The position numbers and the translations under genes were made by a program. A DNA stretch of 9,375 nt from Bacteroidota bacterium (GTDB taxonomy: Bacteria > Bacteroidota > Ignavibacteria > UBA10030): contig DMMN01000078.1 in the NCBI GenBank assembly GCA_003453835.1, positions 11,975 through 21,349 of the forward strand. Reading direction: 5' to 3'. Below, in pieces: positions 1 through 4,217 of this stretch (the stretch's first letter is position 1; every line of letters begins with the position of its first letter). The notes below the pieces were generated by a model. That model had not been told where the DNA came from. It made no database searches and saw nothing but the letters and a program-made list of their open reading frames with translations.

Positions 1-407
1 CTCACGTGATACTCGCCGAAGCCCAGCGGAAAGAGCTGCGTTTCGTACAGAAACAACTGGGCGACAAGCAGATCGGAGTTGAAGAAGGCGAAATGCGGAA
101 AGAACCGCTCGTAGTACCAGACGGCTTCTTTGAACCGTGTCGCGTCATGAACGTGCACCTGCAGCACATCCCATGCTTCGCCGGAATAGATCTCCGTGCG
201 CGTTGTCCGTGTCAACGAAACCGGAACGGGGCACCGCGTGCAAAGCAAAAGCGCGCGTTTAATGTCCGCATCGTTCAGCCGAAGAAAGAACGACGGGTGG
301 AACGGATGCCGGCAGCAATGCCTCACCCCGCCGGTGTCGATCAGCCAGAGCGTGATGCCCTGGGCGGTTGGATACAAATCAAAAAGCCAGCCGGTGATTG
401 TGTGCAC
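1..407 (-). CDS. Family B DNA polymerase, N-terminal part (cut by window edge)
   Basis: This frame reads off the left edge on the minus strand, giving 135 codons from a GTG start at 407. The start is set by a perfect AGGAGG (415-420) seven bases upstream. The protein opens VHTITGWLFDLYP, followed by ITLWLIDTGG and then HPFHPSFFL. Around residues 100-130 it has YYERFFPHF, FNSDLLVAQLFLYE and LFPLGFGEY. This order (GWLxDxYP strand, FxPxF strand, then the D-L-x-x-x-Q-x-x-L-Y-E-x-x-L-F-P-L block) matches the N-terminal domain of archaeal and bacterial family B (Pol II-like) DNA polymerases. The exonuclease DIE motif and the polymerase motifs would lie beyond the window, so activity cannot be judged. 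It is the last visible gene of the minus-strand series with the RecA-like and MGRTVPT genes, separated from them by vapBC. The long antisense frame over the same DNA is a shadow. Family assignment is from motif recall. Confidence 0.8.
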   Translation of the reverse strand, partial: MHTITGWLFDLYPTAQGITLWLIDTGGVRHCCRHPFHPSFFLRLNDADIKRALLLCTRCPVPVSLTRTTRTEIYSGEAWDVLQVHVHDATRFKEAVWYYERFFPHFAFFNSDLLVAQLFLYETQLFPLGFGEYHV

Positions 408-414
408 GTGAGTG

Positions 415-420
415 CCTCCT
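415..420 (-). promoter_or_regulatory. Shine-Dalgarno of the polymerase gene
   Basis: On the minus strand this reads AGGAGG, followed by seven bases (CACTCAC) and then GTG. It is the reason for choosing a GTG start at 407, as there is no ATG in frame nearby. Confidence 0.75.
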
Positions 421-430
421 CATCTCTCCG

Positions 431-477
431 CCCCCTATGCCCCTCCGCTCGGAGCAGAGGAGCGAGGGTGCAGGGGG
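431..477 (-). repeat. Imperfect GC-rich inverted repeat in the polymerase leader
   Basis: The left arm CCCCCTATGCCCCTCCGCTC pairs imperfectly with the right arm GAGCGAGGGTGCAGGGGG. The outer CCCCCT-side bases and the inner CCCTC/GCTC blocks match, with a 3-base mismatch between them. It lies in the 138-bp gap between the vapC stop and the polymerase start. Its inner edge is about 10 bases from the polymerase Shine-Dalgarno on the same transcript. No T-run follows on the minus strand, so it is not a classical terminator. It may be a leader hairpin or a dispersed palindromic element. I see no convincing promoter in the rest of this gap. Confidence 0.5.
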
Positions 478-545
478 AAGAAGAGTACGACAGAGAAACC
501 ATTGGTATTTCAGTTGTCTCGGTTATGTTACCTGCGCAGACTTCC

Positions 546-947
546 TCACTTAATCCAGAGAATTTTTATCTCTTTTTCAAGGGTCTTGAATTCTCGAACC
601 CCGGTTACCAACTCGGCTTTTTGCAGCCGTGCAAGCGCTGCGGCAAATGCATCCGCATAGGATATCCTGTGTGTTGCTTTCAGACGCGCCGCATGGAGGG
701 TAAGTTCTTCGTCGGCATCGATAAGCTCCAACGGATACTTGTTCAGCGTCGACCGATAGAGGGTTGCTCGTTCCTCGCCTCCTTCCCTCAAAGCGAGGTA
801 ATACATCTCCCCCCAATTGACAACGCATGTCGAGAGCTCTGCCTGGTCATTCAAGGCTTTTAGAAAAAGGTCGGTGACGGCCTGTGCGCCCGGCTCACCT
901 TCTGCATAGGCAAGCAATGCGTAACTATCGAGGACGTAGCGTTTCAT
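546..947 (-). CDS. vapC: VapC-family PIN-domain toxin
   Basis: A protein of 133 residues with the PIN-domain layout of VapC ribonucleases, which cut RNA (often tRNA or rRNA) when the antitoxin is lost. It opens MKRYVLDSYALLAY, with the first metal-binding acid at D7. The second acid is E47 in VVNWGEMYYL and the third is D99 in SYADAFAAAL. The fourth position, normally the D of TGDPEF, reads TGVREF, so V117 replaces the aspartate although E119 remains. Length is normal for the family. I chose the ATG at 947 because it overlaps the antitoxin stop in the classic ATGA coupling (944-947). The frame stays open upstream to 1223, but that part is antisense-like extension over the antitoxin. It is transcribed with the upstream antitoxin from the 1211-1239 promoter. 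The missing acid could weaken nuclease activity (inference). Confidence 0.88.
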   Translation of the reverse strand: MKRYVLDSYALLAYAEGEPGAQAVTDLFLKALNDQAELSTCVVNWGEMYYLALREGGEERATLYRSTLNKYPLELIDADEELTLHAARLKATHRISYADAFAAALARLQKAELVTGVREFKTLEKEIKILWIK

Positions 948-1174
948 AGCTCGCGCTCCTTCTTCTTTTCCTCCATCAACGCACGCAACAGTCTTCCCTT
1001 TGTCCCGAGAAATCCGACGTTCGCTTTGATGAACTCCGGCGTGATGGGGACGATGCGAATTCCATCCTCTTCGTCGTAAAACCGAACCCGCGTGCCGCTT
1101 TTGATGCCGTACTTCTGTCTCAATTTTGATGGAATGACCACTTGCCCTTTTACCGTTACGAACGAGGTTGACAT
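944..1174 (-). CDS. vapB: AbrB/SpoVT-type VapB antitoxin
   Basis: A protein of 76 residues with a swapped-hairpin AbrB/SpoVT domain in residues 1-50: TVKGQVVIPSKLRQKYGI, then GTRVRFYDEEDGIRIVP. This is the standard DNA-binding half of VapB/MazE-type antitoxins. The C-terminal part (about 50-76, FLGTKGRLLRALMEEKKKEREL) is charged and is the expected toxin-binding tail. The ATG at 1174 is preceded on the minus strand by AAGGAG nine bases upstream. The stop overlaps the vapC start by four bases (ATGA), giving translational coupling. A strong sigma70-like promoter lies about 40 bp upstream. The TA complex probably represses that promoter, as is usual for the family; the GTATATAC palindrome over the -10 box is a candidate site. 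Confidence 0.9.
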   Translation of the reverse strand: MSTSFVTVKGQVVIPSKLRQKYGIKSGTRVRFYDEEDGIRIVPITPEFIKANVGFLGTKGRLLRALMEEKKKEREL

Positions 1175-1210
1175 CGTCTATTACTCCTTCTATTATTGAT
1201 CTTCGTGCGT

Positions 1211-1239
1211 AGTATATACACAATTCAAAAGTAAGTCAA
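1211..1239 (-). promoter_or_regulatory. vapBC promoter with GTATATAC palindrome over the -10
   Basis: On the minus strand there is TTGACT (1234-1239), a 17-bp spacer, then TATACT (1211-1216). Each box matches five of six bases of the sigma70 consensus. The 8-bp palindrome GTATATAC (1212-1219) overlaps the -10 box and is a plausible autoregulatory operator. The predicted transcript start is about 30 bases from the vapB ATG. Confidence 0.7.
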
Positions 1240-1323
1240 TAGAACGGAAGTAATACATTCTCTTAACGATACTCACAGAAGCGAACGGTTGTACATCGCA
1301 CCGTTACAAGAGTCGGAACCCGA

Positions 1324-1602
1324 TCACGAGCCCCGGTCGGTGGTCAGACGCTCTTCCAGCCGGACGATCCGGTCCTGCAGTTGCCTGATGAGCTTCTGTT
1401 GCTCAACGACGATCGACATTATGATGCTCTCGAACGGGATTGTGCGCATCGCGTAAAAGTTTGACGCAAGCTGTCGTTTCGCGGCACGAAAGACCTCATC
1501 GAAAAGCTCCTGGTCGTTCTGAGGCAAGCCGCGCCGGTACTTCGACCAGCTTTGCACCTCATAGTCAATAAGGTTTGTAAACGTCGGTACTGTGCGCCCC
1601 AT
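1324..1602 (-). CDS. Small conserved MGRTVPT protein (possible polymerase/RecA-like partner)
   Basis: A 92-residue protein starting MGRTVPTFTNLIDYEVQSW, with an arginine/aspartate-rich middle (YRRGLPQNDQELFDEVFRAAKRQ) and a predicted amphipathic or coiled-coil end (EQQKLIRQLQDRIVRLEERL). The MGRTxPT opening, a W-x-x-Y/F-R-R-x-L core and an EQQK-containing C-terminal helix recall short uncharacterised proteins of archaea and some bacteria; I recall DUF8156 from haloarchaea, but this is unchecked. The ATG at 1602 is set by AAGGAG nine bases upstream and by the conserved-looking opening. The frame is open further upstream to 1815, but that overlaps the RecA-like gene. The start lies 38 bp inside the end of the RecA-like gene, so the two are probably translationally coupled. 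No enzymatic motif is visible; an adaptor role is inference. Confidence 0.75.
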   Translation of the reverse strand: MGRTVPTFTNLIDYEVQSWSKYRRGLPQNDQELFDEVFRAAKRQLASNFYAMRTIPFESIIMSIVVEQQKLIRQLQDRIVRLEERLTTDRGS

Positions 1603-2386
1603 GTGAGGGTTCTCCTTTCCCGCCGTGAAGGCGACTCCGCACTCCGATCTCCCCGGCCTGATGTGCCAGGGGCGATCCTGCCCGTTCAAGCAGCACATGC
1701 GGCCGCTGTTCCTGATCGACCTCCAAACGATACACCCGGTCCATGCCGGCCTTGAGTGTTGTAAAGAGTTGATTGCGTTCCTCCGGCCAGATGGTTCGGT
1801 CGAGACACGCGACAAGGACGGAGGTTCCCTCGGCCTTCATGGCTTGTAAGACGATCAGCATTCGTTTGAGGATTTGCCGCACCTCGCGTAGCGGCGCCTG
1901 CTCGTCATAAAACGTATCCAGGAGACCGAAGATCATCGCCGTTTGAGAGCCGATCGTTTTCAGGAACGACGGCAGACGGTCGGCAACCGCTTGTTCCATT
2001 TGATAGCACGTGAAGCCGCGGGAAACGAAAATGCGGTTGAGCAATGCGGAGGGATCGATTGCGCGCTCGCGGGCAAAGCGGGAGATCAAATGCACGTTGA
2101 ACTGGTTGCCGCCATCGACAACGGCAACGGAAGCGCCGCTCGTCAGCGCGTGTGCCGCCATCGTCAACGAAAGCTGGAAGACGAGGTTATCTCCGTAGAG
2201 CAGGTAGGTCTTGCCCGGCGGTCGAACAAACGTCTCCGTAAGTGCATCGGTGTGAAGTACCGGAACGGGATCATGGATCGGCGCCGCGGGAGAGCGGGCC
2301 CCTCCTGCCGGGACCGGAGAAGGGGAACCCTGAAACGGACCTTTGTTTCTATCTATACGATTGTATATACTGTGATCGGCATTCAT
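1565..2386 (-). CDS. RecA/Rad51-superfamily protein lacking a recognisable P-loop
   Basis: A protein of 273 residues. Residues 60-82 (TYLLYGDNLVFQLSLTMAAHAL) occupy the place of beta1-P-loop-alpha in RecA/RadA/RadB proteins. Residues 85-135 (ASVAVVDGG, then RERAIDPSALLNRIFVSRGF) match the strand 2 and helix region seen as VLYIDTEG...DPEELLENI in RadA/RadB. TAMIFGLLDTFYDE (149-162) sits at the Walker B position. GxxxxGK[ST] is absent between the first strand and helix: YGDN runs straight into the helix. A GKT at 58-60 precedes the strand, which is the wrong place. The ATG at 2386 is the only reasonable start codon before the core; an in-frame TTG at 2416 is less likely. The first ~50 residues are Pro/Gly-rich and look unconserved. 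The protein may be a non-ATPase accessory factor like ImuA or SulA-type paralogues (inference). Confidence 0.7.
   Translation of the reverse strand: MNADHSIYNRIDRNKGPFQGSPSPVPAGGARSPAAPIHDPVPVLHTDALTETFVRPPGKTYLLYGDNLVFQLSLTMAAHALTSGASVAVVDGGNQFNVHLISRFARERAIDPSALLNRIFVSRGFTCYQMEQAVADRLPSFLKTIGSQTAMIFGLLDTFYDEQAPLREVRQILKRMLIVLQAMKAEGTSVLVACLDRTIWPEERNQLFTTLKAGMDRVYRLEVDQEQRPHVLLERAGSPLAHQAGEIGVRSRLHGGKGEPSHGAHSTDVYKPY
2343..2371 (+). promoter_or_regulatory. Promoter of the MazE-like antitoxin gene
   Basis: TTGTTT (2343-2348), a 17-bp spacer and TATACT (2366-2371) lie about 40 bp before the antitoxin ATG. The -10 carries the same GTATATAC palindrome (2363-2370) as the vapBC promoter. The element lies inside the first codons of the divergent RecA-like gene. 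Confidence 0.5.
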
Positions 2387-2410
2387 GTCTATGTTTCCTA
2401 CGGAGGCCTT

Positions 2411-2647
2411 ATGCAAAAAGTGATGCTCACATTACCTGACGATTTGTTGCAAGAAATTGCCGAGCTTGTCGGCAGAACAAAGAAAAATCGTAGCGAAGTC
2501 GTCCGTCAAGCGCTGCGCGAGCATCTTGACGGCATAAAGAAACGAGATCTCGAGCAACGTATGGCCGAGGGATACAAAGAACTGGCAAAAGAGAATACTC
2601 ACGATGCTCACGCGTACCTCAGGGCGACGAAGCACATAAAAGAATAG
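2411..2647 (+). CDS. Ribbon-helix-helix antitoxin of the MazE/EndoAI type, apparently orphaned
   Basis: A 78-residue protein. Residues 1-45 form a CopG/Arc-type ribbon-helix-helix: strand KVMLTLP, helix DDLLQEIAELVG, then KNRSEVVRQALREHL. The C-terminal part, RMAEGYKELAKENTHDAHAYL, resembles the toxin-binding segment of Bacillus EndoAI (MazE), whose equivalent has the pattern M-x-x-G-Y-x-E-M-A-x-x-N. GGAGG lies just upstream of the ATG. The frame is open much further upstream, but the RBS, promoter and RHH opening fix the start at 2411. It is divergent from the RecA-like gene, with only 24 bp between the two start codons. Immediately downstream is a MazF-like stub rather than a full toxin, so the antitoxin probably persists without its partner. 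It may still bind its own promoter or cross-neutralise other MazF toxins. Confidence 0.85.
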   Translation: MQKVMLTLPDDLLQEIAELVGRTKKNRSEVVRQALREHLDGIKKRDLEQRMAEGYKELAKENTHDAHAYLRATKHIKE

Positions 2648-2651
2648 GTCG

Positions 2652-2735
2652 ATGACATTCAAACGAGGCGATATTGAGTTTAGACATCTAAGCTTCTTTC
2701 CTCCATTCCCCACACAAAGAGGCCCTCACCGTTAA
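2652..2735 (+). pseudogene. Truncated MazF/PemK-like toxin remnant (27 codons)
   Basis: Four bases after the antitoxin stop, an ATG opens MTFKRGDI, the typical first residues of MazF/PemK/EndoA endoribonucleases (M-x-x-K-R-G-D-I/V). The match then ends: the frame continues EFRHLSFFPPFPTQRGPHR and stops at 2733-2735, far short of the usual ~110 residues. The spacing and order (RHH antitoxin, then MazF) are those of a mazEF operon, so I read this as a toxin gene with its body deleted. The short match of eight residues leaves room for coincidence, but position and upstream gene support it. Confidence 0.6.
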
Positions 2736-2744
2736 GTCTCACTC

Positions 2745-2766
2745 TGCAAGAGAAGAGTCTCTTGCA
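2745..2766. repeat. Perfect 9-bp inverted repeat between convergent genes
   Basis: TGCAAGAGA (2745-2753), a four-base loop AGAG, then TCTCTTGCA (2758-2766). It lies between the mazF stub and the end of the convergent DUF72 gene. No T-run follows on either strand, so a rho-independent terminator is only a weak possibility. Confidence 0.55.
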
Positions 2767-2835
2767 TCGTCACAGGAAACGAAAGAGCTGATCACCCTTC
2801 ACCTCCCTTTCTCCCTCTTCCCCCACTGCCGGCTT

Positions 2836-3777
2836 TCACTTCACCCCGCCCTCGACTTCCGTGAATAACGGATGTTGCACGTTGACCGAAGCGCTGATCT
2901 GCTTCAGCGCGGGGAACGCCGTAACCAGGTTCTGCGGCACAAGCACGCGATGCCGCTTCCGAACAGCATGCCGCAACTGGAAACCGTTCACCAGCGAGTT
3001 TGCTTCCGGGTCGTTGTGAAACACCACGAACGTTTTCTGTGCCTGGAGCTTGAGTCGCTCAATAAGATAGAGCAAATGCTCAAGCTCCTGCTCGTTGTAG
3101 AGGTACCGATACCGGTCGCTGACGAACAATCTTCTCCCCTGATGCTTCTTGAACGGCCGATCCCACGTAAGCACGTTCCTCCCCATCATCCGGAAGTATG
3201 CCACCCCGCCCCACGCCTCGCACGTCAACGGCATGTGCTGCTTGATGCCCGGCAGGTCGACGTTCACCGGGTGCAGCTTGTTTTCCTGGAAGAAGTTGTA
3301 CATCAGCGGACTGTTCCACGAGTTGTGCCGGACCTCTACGAACAGCCGGTGCGACTGGAAAACTTTCGCCAGCCGCATCACGTACAAGCGGCGCTCTTTG
3401 ATGTTGGTAAACGAATATGGGAACTGGATGAGCAAGCCGCCCAGCTTCCCCGCCTCCTCGATTGGCTCCAGCAACCTCTGGACGGCCGGCACATCCTGCT
3501 TCGTCGCTTCAAATGTATGGGTGAATCCCTGATAGAGCTTCACGGTAAAGACAAACTCCCTGTTCGCCGCAACGTCTTGCAGCCACCGCCGTGCATGATC
3601 CGGCGAGAGGGATGTATTATAGAACGTCGAGTTGATCTCCACGCTGTCGAAGAATTGACTGTAATACTCGAGCTTGCGAAAGCCCTTCCGCGGCCTCGGC
3701 GGGTAGAACACGCGCTCGAACGGCTCCAAATCCCACCCTCCCATCCCGACGTAGATTTTTTGATGATCGAAGCTCAT
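2836..3777 (-). CDS. DUF72 (YecE-like) family protein
   Basis: A protein of 313 residues with the DUF72 TIM-barrel signature: YVGMGGWD near the start, LEYYSQFFDSVEINSTFY (about 35-55), FVFTVKLYQGFTH (about 75-87), LLIQFPYSF (about 115), LFVEVRHNSW (about 145-154), VAYFRMMGRN (about 193-202) and FVVFHNDPEANSLVNGFQL near residue 255. The usual form of the first motif is GTSGW; here it is GMGGW. The biochemical activity of the family is not established. GGAGG lies seven bases upstream of the ATG at 3777. It is transcribed alone, divergently from the repressor gene at 4218, and its 5' leader would carry the hairpin at 3812-3834. The palindromic 39-bp repeats lie 80-190 bp upstream, so they could also control this gene. 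Confidence 0.9.
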   Translation of the reverse strand: MSFDHQKIYVGMGGWDLEPFERVFYPPRPRKGFRKLEYYSQFFDSVEINSTFYNTSLSPDHARRWLQDVAANREFVFTVKLYQGFTHTFEATKQDVPAVQRLLEPIEEAGKLGGLLIQFPYSFTNIKERRLYVMRLAKVFQSHRLFVEVRHNSWNSPLMYNFFQENKLHPVNVDLPGIKQHMPLTCEAWGGVAYFRMMGRNVLTWDRPFKKHQGRRLFVSDRYRYLYNEQELEHLLYLIERLKLQAQKTFVVFHNDPEANSLVNGFQLRHAVRKRHRVLVPQNLVTAFPALKQISASVNVQHPLFTEVEGGVK

Positions 3778-3811
3778 TGCCTACCCTCCTTTGCTATGAG
3801 AAGTGCTCTCT

Positions 3812-3834
3812 TCCAATCCGAGAAACGGATTGGA
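3812..3834 (-). repeat. 9-bp stem-loop in the DUF72 leader
   Basis: TCCAATCCG (3812-3820), loop AGAAA, then CGGATTGGA (3826-3834), a perfect 9-bp stem. It lies 35 bp upstream of the DUF72 start codon and would fold in its mRNA leader. It is followed on the minus strand by a purine-rich stretch rather than a T-run. Confidence 0.55.
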
Positions 3835-3855
3835 GTTCCTGCCAGGACGAGGCCG

Positions 3856-3969
3856 GAACGTTCTTCGACAGTTGCACTGTCGAAAAAACTCCCCGAACGT
3901 TGTTCGACAGTTGCACTGTCGAAAAAACTCCCTGAACGTTCTTCGACAGTTGCACTCGAAGAAACTCCC
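3856..3969. repeat. Three 39-bp tandem units, each with a GACAG/CTGTC palindrome
   Basis: Unit 1 (3856-3894) and unit 2 (3895-3933) differ at two bases. Unit 3 (3934-3969) has lost two bases (GT) inside its right arm and has one A-to-G change. The palindrome in units 1 and 2 has arms TTCGACAGT and ACTGTCGAA around TGC; unit 3 keeps only the left arm intact. Each unit ends in an A-run and ACTCCC. A degenerate fourth left arm (TTCTTGACAG) follows at about 3983-3992 and contributes the TTGACA of the promoter. The units are joined head to tail with no unique spacer. Confidence 0.85.
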
Positions 3970-3984
3970 GACTCTAAAAACTTC

Positions 3985-4013
3985 TTGACAGCAACCGGAT
4001 AATTCTGTATCTT
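3985..4013 (+). promoter_or_regulatory. Sigma70-like promoter P1 toward the S24 repressor
   Basis: TTGACA (3985-3990, full consensus), a 17-bp spacer, and TATCTT (4008-4013). It starts at the edge of the tandem repeats and points at the repressor gene 205 bp downstream. Confidence 0.5.
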
Positions 4014-4030
4014 TGCCTTCGCCACGATAC

Positions 4031-4074
4031 GACATATTTGTCGTCTTGTCAAGAGAAAAATTGACAAAAATGTC
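4031..4074. promoter_or_regulatory. Paired GACA-N4-TGTC operator candidates
   Basis: Two 12-bp palindromes, GACATATTTGTC (4031-4042) and GACAAAAATGTC (4063-4074), start exactly 32 bp apart, about three helical turns. The first is extended to ACGACA/TGTCGT arms (4029-4044). Between them runs a further inverted repeat, TTGTCAA...TTGACAA (4046-4067). The right site overlaps the -35 box of promoter P2. This is the layout expected for an autorepressed CI/LexA-type gene. Confidence 0.55.
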
Positions 4075-4088
4075 TTTTCCTTTATCAT
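4061..4088 (+). promoter_or_regulatory. Sigma70-like promoter P2 of the S24 repressor
   Basis: TTGACA (4061-4066), a 16-bp spacer and TATCAT (4083-4088, five of six consensus bases). It would give a 5' leader of about 120 nt. The -35 lies in the right-hand GACA-N4-TGTC palindrome. Confidence 0.6.
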
Positions 4089-4217
4089 AGATCAAAACCG
4101 CACAAACGCCACGGACACGAAGAGAGAGCCGGAAGCCGAAGAAGGATGTAGGCACGCACGCGCGTCAATGAAATCCCTCCGGCAATCACTTCGTTTCCTG
4201 GGAACAAAGGACTCTCC

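Larger units (their letters stand above)
3778..4217. promoter_or_regulatory. 440-bp divergent control region between DUF72 and the S24 repressor
   Basis: No real gene is seen here; the several short open frames come from the repeat and lack ribosome binding sites. From left to right it holds the DUF72 Shine-Dalgarno, a 9-bp hairpin (3812-3834), three 39-bp tandem units with palindromes (3856-3969), a sigma70-like promoter (3985-4013), two GACA-N4-TGTC palindromes around a second promoter (4031-4088), and a leader of about 125 bp before the repressor ATG. Confidence 0.6.

Noticed and set aside
6..863. Long open frame on the plus strand (285 codons) at the left edge
   Set aside because: It is antisense to the polymerase N-terminus and vapC, which both have recognisable motifs and ribosome binding sites; its protein resembles nothing.
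2204..2230. PPGKT read as a Walker A motif in the RecA-like protein
   Set aside because: It precedes the first core strand rather than following it, and lacks the G/A at the start of GxxxxGK[ST].
1943..2410. Upstream extension of the antitoxin frame
   Set aside because: It is antisense to the RecA-like gene; promoter, GGAGG and the RHH opening place the start at 2411.
2745..2766. Rho-independent terminator between the antitoxin unit and DUF72
   Set aside because: The stem is perfect but only moderately GC-rich, and no T-run follows on either strand; kept only as an inverted repeat.
3856..3969. CRISPR array
   Set aside because: Units are contiguous with no unique spacers, there are fewer than four copies, and no cas gene is near.
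2872..4002. Plus-strand open frame of 376 codons
   Set aside because: It is antisense to the DUF72 gene and continues into the 39-bp repeats; the repeated STVALSKKLPER segments are just the translated repeat (39 bp is a multiple of three).
3774..4155. Two overlapping minus-strand frames across the control region
   Set aside because: They consist largely of translated tandem repeat, lack ribosome binding sites, and cover the candidate promoters and operators.
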